64,000 bases of DNA from Nonomuraea cavernae (GTDB taxonomy: Bacteria; Actinomycetota; Actinomycetes; Streptosporangiales; Streptosporangiaceae), in assembly GCF_014646355.1 (NCBI RefSeq), contig NZ_BMNH01000020.1:41615-105614 (forward strand). The letters run 5' to 3'. The position numbers and the translations under genes are program-made. This document shows, piece by piece, positions 26,692 to 36,003 of this stretch. Every line of letters starts with the position of its first letter. Positions within the stretch are counted from its first letter, which is position 1. Under the pieces are notes generated by a model. It made no database searches, had not been told where the DNA came from, and saw only the letters and a program-made list of their open reading frames with translations.

Positions 26692-27424
26692 CGCCGAGCA
26701 ACCGGCCACGATCAGGCTGGAGGTCGCCCGCTACCGTCCGGAACAGGACAGCGAGCCGGTCTTCCAGGGCTACGACGTGCCGCTGATGGACGACTGGGCG
26801 GTGCTCGACGGGCTCGCCTACGTCAAGGACCGGCTCGACGGCAGCCTGTCCTTCCGCTGGTCGTGCCGGATGGGCATCTGCGGCTCGTGCGGCATGAACG
26901 TCAACGGCGAGCCCCGGCTGACCTGCGGGTCGTTCCTCGCCGAGTACGGCGACGGCCCCATCAGGATCGAGCCGCTGAAGGGCTTCCCGGTGATCAGGGA
27001 CCTGGTCGTGGACATCGACGACTTCCTGGACAAGCTCTCGTCGGTGCGCCCCTGGCTGATCAGGGAGGGCGAGGAGCCGCCGCTGACCGCGGAGTACGCG
27101 CAGACGCCCGAGCAGCTCGACGCCTACAAGCAGTACAGCATGTGCGTCAACTGCATGCTGTGCTACTCGGCCTGCCCCGTCTACGTGCTGGACCCCGACT
27201 TCCTCGGCCCGGCGGCCATCGCGCTGGCCCAGCGCTACAACCTCGACTCGCGCGACATGGGTGACCGGTTCGACGTGCTCAACCTGGACGAGGCGGTGTG
27301 GGGGTGCGTGTTCGTGGGGGACTGCACGCGGGTGTGCCCCAAGCACGTGGATCCGGCCGAGGCCATCCAGCGCTACAAGCTGACCGCCGCGCTGCGCTCG
27401 GTGCTGCCCTGGAGCAGGCGATGA
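26684..27424 (+). CDS. frdB: Fumarate reductase iron-sulfur subunit
   Basis: Electron-transfer subunit of 246 residues. The [2Fe-2S] ligands are in CRMGICGSCGMNVNG and LTCG; the C-terminal ferredoxin domain has CVNCMLCYSACPVY and CVFVGDCTRVCPKHVDPAEAI for the [4Fe-4S] and [3Fe-4S] clusters. Passes electrons between FrdA and the quinone site. GTG start overlaps frdA by eight bases; stop overlaps frdC as ATGA. Confidence 0.93.
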   Translation: MTDAEQPATIRLEVARYRPEQDSEPVFQGYDVPLMDDWAVLDGLAYVKDRLDGSLSFRWSCRMGICGSCGMNVNGEPRLTCGSFLAEYGDGPIRIEPLKGFPVIRDLVVDIDDFLDKLSSVRPWLIREGEEPPLTAEYAQTPEQLDAYKQYSMCVNCMLCYSACPVYVLDPDFLGPAAIALAQRYNLDSRDMGDRFDVLNLDEAVWGCVFVGDCTRVCPKHVDPAEAIQRYKLTAALRSVLPWSRR

Positions 27425-27810
27425 CGGTCCGGGCGCCGTACCGGCCGCCCCGGGACAGGCTGTGGTTCACCCGGACCCGCTCCGCCACGGTGTTCGTGCT
27501 GCGTGAGCTGACCAGCGTGTTCGTGGCCTGGTCGGTGGTCTTCCTGCTGCTGCTCGCCGACGCCGTGCTGAGCGGGACCACGCGGGAGTTCGCCGCGCTG
27601 GCCGCCCGGCCCTGGATGATCGCCCTGAACGTGGTGGCGCTGGCCGCGACCGCCTTCCACGCCGTCACGTTCCTCAACCTGGCGCCCAAGGCCACCGTGG
27701 TCAGGCTGGACGGCTGGCGGGTGCCCGACTGGGTGATCCAGGGCGGCAACCACTCGGCCTGGCTGGTGATCTCCGGGCTGATCGCCTACTTCGTGCTGAG
27801 GTCGTCGTGA
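27421..27810 (+). CDS. frdC: Fumarate reductase membrane anchor subunit C
   Basis: A 129-residue integral membrane protein with three predicted helices (about 30-52, 60-82 and 108-127), the FrdC fold that with FrdD forms the quinone site. Contains YRPPRDRLWFTRTRSATVFVLREL (in parts) and FHAVTFLNLAPK, both typical of FrdC. ATG at 27421 overlaps the frdB stop; a longer frame exists upstream but lies within frdB. Confidence 0.88.
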   Translation: MTVRAPYRPPRDRLWFTRTRSATVFVLRELTSVFVAWSVVFLLLLADAVLSGTTREFAALAARPWMIALNVVALAATAFHAVTFLNLAPKATVVRLDGWRVPDWVIQGGNHSAWLVISGLIAYFVLRSS

Positions 27811-28148
27811 AGCGGACCCTGGAGCCGTACCTGTGGCTGCTGTTCAGCGGCGGCGGGGTGGTGGCGGCGCTGGCGCTGCCCGTGCTGGTGCTGCTGTTCG
27901 GGGTGCTGATGCCGCTGGGGGTGGTCGACTGGCCGTCCGCCGGCCATCTGACCGCGCTCCTGGACCACCTGCTGGTACGGCTCGCGCTGGTGGTCGTCGT
28001 GGTGCTCTGCCTGTTTCACGCCGCGCACCGGATCAGGTTCACCAGTGAGGAGTTGCTGGGCATCGCCCGCTTCGACCTGGTGATCGCGGTGCTCTGCTAC
28101 GGCGCGGCCGTCGCGGGCGGGGTGACCGCCGCCGTTGTGCTGTTGTGA
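27807..28148 (+). CDS. frdD: Fumarate reductase membrane anchor subunit D
   Basis: A 113-residue protein with three predicted membrane helices and the conserved LWLLFSGGGVVAAL near the start, characteristic of FrdD; LFHAAHRIRF follows the second helix. It completes frdABCD, the heme-less type D complex. GTG overlaps the frdC stop as GTGA. Such operons occur in a minority of actinobacteria (M. tuberculosis has one) and are linked to low-oxygen or reductive TCA flux; conditions of expression here are not visible. Confidence 0.87.
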   Translation: MKRTLEPYLWLLFSGGGVVAALALPVLVLLFGVLMPLGVVDWPSAGHLTALLDHLLVRLALVVVVVLCLFHAAHRIRFTSEELLGIARFDLVIAVLCYGAAVAGGVTAAVVLL

Positions 28149-28271
28149 AATGTCCTGAAATCATTACATTTCAGCTTTCCTCTTTACGGTGGCTTTACTC
28201 ACCCTCTACCGTCCCGCATGGCAATACCTCATGGCCATGCGCCCGGCGATGCCGGGCAGAGAGGGTTCCCG

Positions 28272-31019
28272 GTGCATAGAAAAAAGCGCCTGTTAGCCAC
28301 ACTCCCGGCGGCCGCCCTCCTCGGAGCCGCACTCACCGCCCCTCCGGCGGCTCAGGCCTCCGTCGCGACGTACGAGCCGAGCGCGTCCGACTACTACATC
28401 AACTACGCGCCCCCGAGGGTCGAACCGGATCCCGGCGATCCGCGCCTTCCCGGCAAGAACGCCCGCTCTCTCACTCCGGCTCAGAAGATCGACCGCAAGT
28501 TCGCCAGCGGCAACCCGGTCACCGCCAGGGTCCTGGCGAATCGCGAGAACCAGGCCATCAAGACCGGCCGCAACCCCGCTGAGTTCATCTTCAAGAACGC
28601 CAAGCAGGCCAAGACCGCCAAGCTCCTGACCGTGCTGGTCGAGTTCAACGAGAACGCCAACGACGACTTCTCCGGCTTCAACCGGCTGCGCACCGTCGAC
28701 AGCCCGCCGGACGACTGCCTCGTCGAGCCGCCCGGCACCCGGATGAACGGGCCGCTGCACAACACGATCCCCGACCCGGCCACGCTGCCGAACAAGGACA
28801 ACAACTCCTTCTGGGTCAAGGACTTCAGCACCGCCCACTTCAACAAGATGCTTTACACCGACCAGGGCATCACCGAGCGCGTGCGTCCCGACCTGAAGGA
28901 CCCGCGCGACGGCAGACCCGGCATCGACATCTCCGGCTTCACGCTGAAGAAGATGTACGAGGAGATGTCCAAGGGCGCCTACTCCGTCACCGGCTCGGCC
29001 GTCGGCTGGATCAAGGCCCCGCACTCCGAGGCGTGGTACGGCGCCGCCGCCTGCGGCGGCAATCCCCAGGACATGTCCGGCCACCCCGACAACCCGCTCG
29101 GCGCCGGGCAACTGGCCATCGACGCGGTCAACGTGCTCGCCCAGACCCAGCCCGACTTCCCCTGGGCCGACTACGACCTCGAGGACGTCTCCGACGCCGA
29201 CGGCGACGGCAACTTCGCCGAGCCCGACGGCGTCATCGACCACCTCGTGCTCGTGCACGCCGGCAAGGACAAGTCCGCCGACGGCGGCGCGGAGGGCACC
29301 TACGCCATCTGGGCGCACTCCAGCGCGGTCGCCGGCGGCTACCAGGTGCCCGGCACCGACAAGAAGATCTCCAACTACATCGTGCAGCCCGAGGACTCCG
29401 GCGTCGGCGTCTTCGCCCACGAGTACGGCCACGACCTCGGCCTGCCCGACCTGTACGACACCTCCGGCTCCGGCAGCTCCGCCGTGGACTTCTGGGACCT
29501 GATGTCGAGCGGCTCGCACTCCGGGCCGATCTTCCAGTCGATGCCCACCCACATGGGCCTGTGGGACAAGTGGGTGCTCGGCTGGGCCAACCCCAAGGTC
29601 TTCGACCCGGGTGACCGCAAGGGCCTCGTCACCGTCGGCCAGTCCTCGCGCACGCCCAAGCTCACCCAGGACGGCGTCCGGGTCAACCTGGCGTCCGAGC
29701 CGCTGAAGATGATCGACCCGCACAGCGGCGCCAACGCCTGGTGGTCCGGCATGGACCAGGAGTGGGCCAACGTCTCCCTGGTCCGCGACGTGCAGGTGCC
29801 CGCCGGCACCGACGTCCGGTTCTGGATGTGGAACAACTACGAGATCGAGTCCGACTGGGACTTCGGCTTCGTCGAGGTGTCCACCGACAACGGTCAGACC
29901 TGGGCCCAGCAGAAGGTCTTCGACGAGGCCGGCACCGAGGTCACCACCCCGGACGACTACCCGGACCCGAACAAGAACCTCAAGACGTTCGGCGACAAGA
30001 AGTACGGCCTCACCGGTGACACCCCGGGCTGGAGGCACGACTACGTCAACCTGACCCCGTTCGCCGGGCAGACGGTCAAGCTGCGGCTCGTCTACAACAC
30101 CGACGCCGCCTTCACCCCGCGCGGCTGGCACGCCGACGACTTCCAGCTCACCAACGGCGGCACCGCCGTGTGGAGCGACGACGTCGAGGGCGGCGCGAAC
30201 GGCTGGCACGCCTCCGGCGGCACGTTCACCAACACCAGCGGCCAGGGCTGGACGATCAACAACGGCTCGCGTGAGATCTCCCGCTTCTACCTCGCCGAGT
30301 GGCGCAACTTCGACGGGTTCGACAAGGGCCTGCAGTACGCCTACGACACCACGTACTCGCGTGACGGCGCCTGGAAGGTGGAGAAGGTCAAGTACAACGC
30401 CCCCGGCCTGCTGGTCTGGTACCGCGACTCGACCTACACCAACAACGTGATCGTCCCCAACCTCAACCTGCCGCCGAGCATCGGCAGCAAGGGCACCCTG
30501 CTCCTGGTCGACTCCCACTTCGAGCCGCTACGCCGGGACGGCGCCGCGGCCACGAAGGACCCGTCCAGGAACAAGAACATGGAAGGGCGTACACAGACGT
30601 CCAACGCGGCGTTCTCCTTCGGCAAGACCTACCCGCTCAAGGAGTGCCTGGAGGCGCCCGACGAGCCGTTCAGCGAGTACTGCACCGAGATCAAGGCGCT
30701 CAAGGGCGTCTCGCAGTTCACCGACGCCAAGACCTGGTATCCGGGTCTCGAGGTGCAGAACGGGTCGCTCTTCTACCGTGACTTCGACGCCTCCGTCGTG
30801 GTCCCGTCCAAGGACGACCAGATGTACACCACCCGCGTCGTGAACCTCGACGGCACCCCCGCCACCGAGCTGTACGGCACGGACCTCGGCGACGGGCACA
30901 TCCTCGGCACCGGCAACCCCGGCGACGAGGGCAAGGCCCTGGGCGTGCAGTTCCAGCTGGTCTCGCCGCTGCCGGGCAACCTGGCCGCGGTCATCCAGGT
31001 GACGCCGCCCAAGAAGTGA
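28272..31019 (+). CDS. Secreted M6 family metalloprotease (immune inhibitor A-like)
   Basis: Exported zinc peptidase of about 915 residues. A cleavable signal peptide follows the basic start (HRKKRLLATLPAAALLGAALTAPPAAQA, cleavage probably after AQA). The catalytic motif HEYGH is at residues 383-387 within FAHEYGHDLGLPDLYD, the extended M6 signature. C-terminal parts resemble the MAM-like/VEG domains of immune inhibitor A, which degrades host or competitor proteins in Bacillus; in soil actinomycetes it is mainly scavenging. I prefer the GTG at 28272, with GAGAGGG upstream, over the ATG at 28218, which would place residues before the signal peptide. Confidence 0.9.
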   Translation: MHRKKRLLATLPAAALLGAALTAPPAAQASVATYEPSASDYYINYAPPRVEPDPGDPRLPGKNARSLTPAQKIDRKFASGNPVTARVLANRENQAIKTGRNPAEFIFKNAKQAKTAKLLTVLVEFNENANDDFSGFNRLRTVDSPPDDCLVEPPGTRMNGPLHNTIPDPATLPNKDNNSFWVKDFSTAHFNKMLYTDQGITERVRPDLKDPRDGRPGIDISGFTLKKMYEEMSKGAYSVTGSAVGWIKAPHSEAWYGAAACGGNPQDMSGHPDNPLGAGQLAIDAVNVLAQTQPDFPWADYDLEDVSDADGDGNFAEPDGVIDHLVLVHAGKDKSADGGAEGTYAIWAHSSAVAGGYQVPGTDKKISNYIVQPEDSGVGVFAHEYGHDLGLPDLYDTSGSGSSAVDFWDLMSSGSHSGPIFQSMPTHMGLWDKWVLGWANPKVFDPGDRKGLVTVGQSSRTPKLTQDGVRVNLASEPLKMIDPHSGANAWWSGMDQEWANVSLVRDVQVPAGTDVRFWMWNNYEIESDWDFGFVEVSTDNGQTWAQQKVFDEAGTEVTTPDDYPDPNKNLKTFGDKKYGLTGDTPGWRHDYVNLTPFAGQTVKLRLVYNTDAAFTPRGWHADDFQLTNGGTAVWSDDVEGGANGWHASGGTFTNTSGQGWTINNGSREISRFYLAEWRNFDGFDKGLQYAYDTTYSRDGAWKVEKVKYNAPGLLVWYRDSTYTNNVIVPNLNLPPSIGSKGTLLLVDSHFEPLRRDGAAATKDPSRNKNMEGRTQTSNAAFSFGKTYPLKECLEAPDEPFSEYCTEIKALKGVSQFTDAKTWYPGLEVQNGSLFYRDFDASVVVPSKDDQMYTTRVVNLDGTPATELYGTDLGDGHILGTGNPGDEGKALGVQFQLVSPLPGNLAAVIQVTPPKK

Positions 31020-31026
31020 CCCTCCG

Positions 31027-31055
31027 GGGCCGCCGGGACCCCCTCCCGGCGGCCC
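31027..31055 (+). terminator. Strong hairpin terminator after the M6 protease
   Basis: Perfect 12-bp GC-rich stem (31027-31038 with 31044-31055) and a five-C loop, starting eight bases after the protease stop. No U-tract follows, as is common for actinobacterial terminators. Confidence 0.75.
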
Positions 31056-31086
31056 TGAGGCGACCTCAGGCACCGGCCGCTACGCC

Positions 31087-31092
31087 TACGAT
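31087..31092 (+). promoter_or_regulatory. Probable -10 box TACGAT (leaderless)
   Basis: TACGAT fits TANNNT and ends eight bases before the ATG at 31101. No Shine-Dalgarno precedes any of the clustered starts (TTG 31092, ATG 31095, ATG 31101), favouring a leaderless transcript from 31101. Confidence 0.45.
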
Positions 31093-31100
31093 TGATGACC

Positions 31101-32039
31101 ATGAGCGAACTGCGCACCAAGGCCGAGCACACCGAGGCGATCCGCACGGAACGCCGGGTGGCGGTGGTGGTCAACACTCGCTCCCGGCGGGGCCGGCGCC
31201 ACTACTTTGAGGTGATCGACCAGATTCACGCGCTCGGCATCGAGCCGCTGGCCGAGATCGGCGTCTACAACCCCAAGCGGCTGCGCGACCTGCTCGACAC
31301 CGCCCTCGCCACCGGCCCCGACCTGCTGGTCGTGGGCGGCGGCGACGGCACCCTCTCCTCGGCCGTCCGCCACGTCGCCCACCGCGACGTCGCCCTCGGC
31401 GTGCTGCCGCTCGGCACCACCAACAACTTCGCCCGTAGCCTCGGCCTGCCGCTCGACCTGGCCGGCGCGATCCGGGTGTTCACCACCGGCAAGGTCGCCG
31501 ACATCGACCTCGGCATGGCCGACGACCGGCCGTTCGCCAACCTGGCCAGCTTCGGCGTCTCGGTCGAGGTGGCGGGCAAGGTCAAGCCCTGGCTCAAGCG
31601 CGTCATCGGCCGCCCCGCCTACCCGCTCACCGCGCTCACGATCCTGCCGGGCCACACGCCGTTCCGCGCCTACATCACGGTCGACGGCGAGCGCCACGAG
31701 CTCCTCACCCACCAGCTCAACATCGCCAACGGCCGCTTCCACGGCGGCTGGCAGGTGGCCAAGGACATCAGCATCGACAACGGCCTGCTCGTCGCCTACC
31801 AGCTCGGCTCGGGCAAGAAGCTGCGGCTGCTCGTCGAGACCCTGGCCCGCGCCACGACCGGCCGCTGGCGCAGCCTGGCCGGCGGCCCGTTCGTCACGGG
31901 CCGCGAGATGCTGCTGGAGACCGACCCGCCGATGGCCGCCGACGTCGACGGCGAGGTGCGCCTGCGCACCCCGATCCGCCTGCGCGTGGTGCCCAACGGC
32001 GTCCGCGTGATGGTGCCCGCCTCCTTCGAGGACAGCTGA
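31101..32039 (+). CDS. Diacylglycerol kinase family lipid kinase
   Basis: A 312-residue DAGK-catalytic-domain enzyme, phosphorylating diacylglycerol or a related lipid at the membrane surface. The nucleotide-binding motif VVGGGDGTLSSAV sits near residue 75 and LGTTNNFARSLGLP near 105, both diagnostic. The C-terminal beta domain contains NIANGRFHGGWQVAKD and DGEVRLRTPIRLRV. Start chosen from the TANNNT box eight bases upstream; ATG 31095 is also possible. Convergent with the SWIM gene; the gap holds a 14-base palindrome CGTCCCGCGGGACG at 32073-32086. Confidence 0.9.
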   Translation: MSELRTKAEHTEAIRTERRVAVVVNTRSRRGRRHYFEVIDQIHALGIEPLAEIGVYNPKRLRDLLDTALATGPDLLVVGGGDGTLSSAVRHVAHRDVALGVLPLGTTNNFARSLGLPLDLAGAIRVFTTGKVADIDLGMADDRPFANLASFGVSVEVAGKVKPWLKRVIGRPAYPLTALTILPGHTPFRAYITVDGERHELLTHQLNIANGRFHGGWQVAKDISIDNGLLVAYQLGSGKKLRLLVETLARATTGRWRSLAGGPFVTGREMLLETDPPMAADVDGEVRLRTPIRLRVVPNGVRVMVPASFEDS

Positions 32040-32102
32040 CCCGTACGACGGGGTGTGCCCGAGCCGCCAGGACGTCCCGCGGGACGCGGCCGTGAGCCCG
32101 CG

Positions 32103-32912
32103 TCAGGTCAGCGCTGCGCCGGCCTGCCAGGCATCACCCAGGCGCAGGTAGGCGGGGGTCAGCGCCGGGGCCAGGTCGCCGGGCGGCGGGAAGACGCGCA
32201 GCAGCAGATCGGGTGCCGCCGCCGACGGGCGGCGCTCCGGCCGGTGCGCCGTCGCGCCCGGCGCGTAGAAGTCGGCCAGCCGGTCGGCGAACGGCACGTC
32301 CTCCACCTGTGACAGGCCGGCCGCCGCGGGCTCGTCGGCCAGCGACCCCAGCAGCTCCTCCCGGCCCCGGCCGCGCCAGGCCAGCACCAGGAACGGATCG
32401 TCGTCGAACGACTCCGCCAGCAGATACAGCACCGCCGACAGGTGCTTGCACGGGAAACCCCAGTCGGGGCACGAGCAGTCCATGTCGAGGTCGCGCGGGA
32501 ACAGGTCGACGCCCAGCGCGGCGAACACCTCCTCGATCTCCGTCGGCATCTCGCCGGCCAGCAGTTTGGCCCGATGCACCGCCTGCGCCGCGATCGCCTC
32601 CTCGATCGACGCCCACCGCTCCTCGTCGTACGCCTCGATCCTGATCGTGACCCGGTAGGGCTTGGGCCGCGAGCCCTGGACGGACGCGCGGACCAGGCCG
32701 GGGGACAGGTCGATGGACAGGACCTGCCCCTTGCGCGCGTAGGCGCGCCCGCGCGTCAGGCGGCCCTTGTCGCAGACCCGCTCCAGGATGTCGATGAACC
32801 GTCTCGACCACCAGGTGGAGCCGATCGAGCCGCGTTGCGTGCGGGCCCGGATCCCGCCCTCGACACTGATCGCCCTGGTCGCCTCGAACCAGCCGTCCCT
32901 GCCGATCGGCAT
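32103..32912 (-). CDS. SWIM zinc-finger protein
   Basis: A 269-residue protein starting MPIGRDGWFEATRA. The SWIM finger (CxC then CxH) is CSCPDWGFPCKHLSAVLYLL near residue 150. The N-terminal part (TWWSRRFIDILERV, GRAYARKGQVLSIDLSPG) is the usual companion region. Actinobacterial SWIM proteins of this kind are nearly always encoded directly after an SNF2-family ATPase and are thought to work with it on DNA. Here the ATG follows the SNF2 stop by two bases, so they are coupled. Confidence 0.9.
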   Translation of the reverse strand: MPIGRDGWFEATRAISVEGGIRARTQRGSIGSTWWSRRFIDILERVCDKGRLTRGRAYARKGQVLSIDLSPGLVRASVQGSRPKPYRVTIRIEAYDEERWASIEEAIAAQAVHRAKLLAGEMPTEIEEVFAALGVDLFPRDLDMDCSCPDWGFPCKHLSAVLYLLAESFDDDPFLVLAWRGRGREELLGSLADEPAAAGLSQVEDVPFADRLADFYAPGATAHRPERRPSAAAPDLLLRVFPPPGDLAPALTPAYLRLGDAWQAGAALT

Positions 32913-32914
32913 GC

Positions 32915-35900
32915 TCAGGCCACCCCCTCGGCCGTCAGCCGGAACACGTCGCGCAGCTCCTCGGTGGACAGGTCGGTCAGCCAGTCCTCGCCGGTGCCGA
33001 CCACGCGTTCGGCGAGCGCCTTCTTGCGTTCGATCATCTCGTCGACGCGCTCCTCCAGCGTGCCCGCGCAGATCAGCTTGCGGACCTGTACGTTCTTCCG
33101 CTGCCCGATGCGGAAGGCGCGGTCGGTCGCCTGGTCCTCGACGGCGGGGTTCCACCAGCGGTCGACGTGGATCACATGGTTGGCGGCCGTCAGGTTGAGG
33201 CCCACGCCCGCCGCCTTGAGCGACAGCAGGAACAGCGTCGGCTCCTCGTCCCGCTGGAACCGCTCGACCAGCCGGTCACGCGTCTTCTTCGGCAGCCCGC
33301 CGTGCAGCCAGAGCACCGGCCGGTCGAGCCGCTGCGCCAGGTAGGGCTGGAGCATCGTGCCGAACTCCGCGTACTGCGTGAACACCAGCGCCTTCTCGCC
33401 CTCGGCCAGGACCTCCTCGGCCAGCTGCTCCAGCCGGGCCAGCTTGCCCGACCGGCCGGCCAGCCGGGAGCCGTCCTTGAGCAGGTGGGCGGGGTGGTTG
33501 CAGACCTGCTTGAGTCTGGCCATGGCCGCCAGCACCTGGCCGCGCCGCTCGATGCCCTCGCTGCCGTCGATCCTGGCCAGCATGTCCTCGACGACCGCCT
33601 GGTAGAGCGTGGCCTGCTCGGGGGTGAGCGGGCACCACTCCTTGACCTCCAGCTTCTCTGGCAGGTCGGAGATGATGGACTTGTCGGTTTTGACCCGCCG
33701 GAGTACGAACGGGCCGGTCGCCCGCTTGAGCGCCCGCGCCGCCTGCTCGTCCTGGCGCGCCTCGATCGGCTCCTGGAAGCGGCTCCTGAACCTCTGCCGC
33801 GAGCCCAGCAGCCCCGGGTTGGCGAACTCCATGATCGACCAGAGCTCGGCAAGGTGGTTCTCGACCGGTGTGCCGGTCAGCGCCAGCCGGGTCGGGGCCG
33901 GAATGGCGCGCACCGCCCGCGCCTGCAGGGTGCCGCTGTTCTTGATCGCCTGGGCCTCGTCGCACACCACCCGGCGCCACTCGACCTGCCGCAGTGCCTC
34001 CAGGTCGCGCTGCGCCGTGCCGTAGGTGGTGATCACCAGGTCGGCGCCCGCGATCTCCGCCGTGTCGCGCCCGCCGCCGTGGTGGACGTAGACGCGCAAC
34101 CCCGGCGCGAACCTGGCCGCCTCACGCTGCCAGTTGCCCACCAGCGACATCGGGCACACCAGCAGCGTCGGCGTCTCAGCCGCCTCGTGCACCAGCAGCG
34201 CCAGCGTGGTGACCGTCTTGCCCAGGCCCATGTCGTCGGCCAGCACCCCGCCCAGGCCCAGCTCCGACAGGAAGCTCAGCCAGGCCAGCCCCCGCTCCTG
34301 GTAGGGCCTGAGCACGGCGTCGAGGCCATGGGGCGTGGCCAGCGGACGCAACCGCTGCTCGGCCTGGCCGGACAGCAGGTCGCCGAGCACCCCGTCGGCG
34401 TCGACCGCCACCAGCGGCAGCTCGTCGTCGCCCTGCACGACCTGCCGCAGCAGGTCGGCGACGGGCAACTCGCCCGTCCGCTCGCGCTCCACGGCCTTCA
34501 GCGCCGCGTCGAGCCCGCGGTCGTCGAGCTCCACCCACTGCCCGCGGACCCGGACCAGCGGCACCTTGAGCCTGGCCAGCTCGGTCAGCTCCTCCTCGCT
34601 GATCGTCTCGTCGCCCACCGCGAGGTCGATCCGGAAGTCGACCAGCTCGCGCAGCCCGAACCCCTGGCTCGCCGCCGCCTGCGACCTGGCGCGGGTGGTC
34701 AGCTTCAGGCCCAGCCTGCTGCGGCCCGCCCAGCGCGGCAGCTGCACCCCGAACCCCGCCGCCTGCAGCAGCGGCGCCGCCTGCCTCAGGAACGCGAACG
34801 CGCCCGCCGTGTCGAGCCGCAGCTCGTCCGGCTCGGCCACGCGCAACGCCCGGTCGAGCTCGGGATACAGCCGCGCGGCGCGGCCCAGCCCGGCCAGCAG
34901 CTCCCGCTCGGGCCGGCCGGGCAGGCCCGTGACCCGTTCGCCCCTCCACACCGTGCGCGCCGGCACGTACAGGCTCGGGTCGTCGGCCGCCTGCAGAGCC
35001 AGCTCCACCCGCCACTCACCGCCCCCGGCAGGCTCGGCGACCCTGGCGGTCTCACCGGCTTCGGCAGGTTCGACGGCCGGGGTGTGCTCGCTCTCCCCGG
35101 CAGGTGTGTCGGGGACGGGGGGTTCCACGAGACGGAAGCAGACGCGGGTGGCGCCCTCGGCCCTGGTGACCGCTTCGCGCCACGCCTCCAGCTCCGCCCG
35201 CAGCCGAGGATCGTCAGGGCAGGAGGGGTCGGGGCCGGTCAGCGCCGCGAGCCAGCGCTCTTCGAGCGTCTTCGGCCCGCTCACCAGCGGCTCGTGCAGA
35301 GCCTGCCTCATCAACGCGTCGGTGAACACGTCGAGCGCCTCGGTGAGCACCGCGCCGGACGGGCGCTCGGTCGCGGCGGTGCGGCAGGCGGGCGGCATCG
35401 CCTCGGCCAGCTCCCTCGCGTAGGCGGCGTCGGCACCGGTCACCACCGGCCGCCACACCGCCCGCGCGCCCGCCTCCGGCCGGTCCCGCCGGGCGCGTGG
35501 GCCGCCGGCCCGGGCGGTGGGGGCAGACGCCGGGGCGGTGACCAACTGGGGGATGACGCGTCCGCGTCGCAGCAGATCGTGGGCGAAGGCGGCGACGGCC
35601 GCCCAGTGGCGGACGGTGGCGGTGGGCGGGGGCTGCGCGAGGACGCGCAGGGCGTCGCCGGTGGCCGGCACGACGGCGGGCACCCGCCACAACCGCAGAC
35701 GCGGCCTGACCACCTCGGACAGCCGCCCCGTCTCGGGTGACGGCACCGGCTCCCTGACCGACCCGGGCAGCAACAGCTCCAGCACCCGTTCAGAGCCCTC
35801 GGCTTCGAGACCGGTGTGGGCGAGGGCGTCGGCGAGAGTGTGGGCCGGTGCGGCGAAGGGGTGAAGGCGCGCGGTCCCGGGTCTGGTCGCCGGGGAGGCA

Positions 35901-35986
35901 GGAGGGGCAAGGGATGGAGCGGAATCGGGAATCTCCGCCCAGAATGCGAGACCGTCTCCCGCCCAGACCGCGTGTAGCACTGACAC
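32915..35986 (-). CDS. SNF2/Swi2-family DNA-dependent ATPase (helicase superfamily 2)
   Basis: A 1023-residue ATPase. The N-terminal half is the variable bacterial SNF2-associated region. The motor starts near residue 560: Walker A DMGLGKT (about 585), DEAQ box, LTGTPVENHLAELWSIMEF, and in the second RecA lobe VFTQYAEFGTML, FLLSLKAAGVGLNLTAAN and DQATDRAFRIGQ (motifs V and VI). Probably remodels protein-DNA complexes, perhaps in repair; paired with the SWIM protein. Tandem GTGs at 35989 and 35986; TAGCCT upstream fits a leaderless start at 35986. Despite similarity to phage-defence helicases, no nuclease or other defence gene is linked. Confidence 0.93.
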   Translation of the reverse strand: MSVLHAVWAGDGLAFWAEIPDSAPSLAPPASPATRPGTARLHPFAAPAHTLADALAHTGLEAEGSERVLELLLPGSVREPVPSPETGRLSEVVRPRLRLWRVPAVVPATGDALRVLAQPPPTATVRHWAAVAAFAHDLLRRGRVIPQLVTAPASAPTARAGGPRARRDRPEAGARAVWRPVVTGADAAYARELAEAMPPACRTAATERPSGAVLTEALDVFTDALMRQALHEPLVSGPKTLEERWLAALTGPDPSCPDDPRLRAELEAWREAVTRAEGATRVCFRLVEPPVPDTPAGESEHTPAVEPAEAGETARVAEPAGGGEWRVELALQAADDPSLYVPARTVWRGERVTGLPGRPERELLAGLGRAARLYPELDRALRVAEPDELRLDTAGAFAFLRQAAPLLQAAGFGVQLPRWAGRSRLGLKLTTRARSQAAASQGFGLRELVDFRIDLAVGDETISEEELTELARLKVPLVRVRGQWVELDDRGLDAALKAVERERTGELPVADLLRQVVQGDDELPLVAVDADGVLGDLLSGQAEQRLRPLATPHGLDAVLRPYQERGLAWLSFLSELGLGGVLADDMGLGKTVTTLALLVHEAAETPTLLVCPMSLVGNWQREAARFAPGLRVYVHHGGGRDTAEIAGADLVITTYGTAQRDLEALRQVEWRRVVCDEAQAIKNSGTLQARAVRAIPAPTRLALTGTPVENHLAELWSIMEFANPGLLGSRQRFRSRFQEPIEARQDEQAARALKRATGPFVLRRVKTDKSIISDLPEKLEVKEWCPLTPEQATLYQAVVEDMLARIDGSEGIERRGQVLAAMARLKQVCNHPAHLLKDGSRLAGRSGKLARLEQLAEEVLAEGEKALVFTQYAEFGTMLQPYLAQRLDRPVLWLHGGLPKKTRDRLVERFQRDEEPTLFLLSLKAAGVGLNLTAANHVIHVDRWWNPAVEDQATDRAFRIGQRKNVQVRKLICAGTLEERVDEMIERKKALAERVVGTGEDWLTDLSTEELRDVFRLTAEGVA

Positions 35987-35992
35987 CACGGC

Positions 35993-35998
35993 AGGCTA
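35993..35998 (-). promoter_or_regulatory. Probable -10 box TAGCCT of the SNF2 gene
   Basis: On the minus strand TAGCCT ends six bases before the GTG at 35986 (three before the GTG at 35989), with no Shine-Dalgarno. Same spacing as other leaderless genes in the window. Confidence 0.4.
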
Positions 35999-36003
35999 CC
36001 GGC

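Noticed and set aside
32915..35986. SNF2 plus SWIM plus Uma2 as a phage-defence island
   Set aside because: The SNF2-SWIM pair is a common actinobacterial housekeeping pair and no nuclease, methylase or recombinase typical of defence systems is linked.
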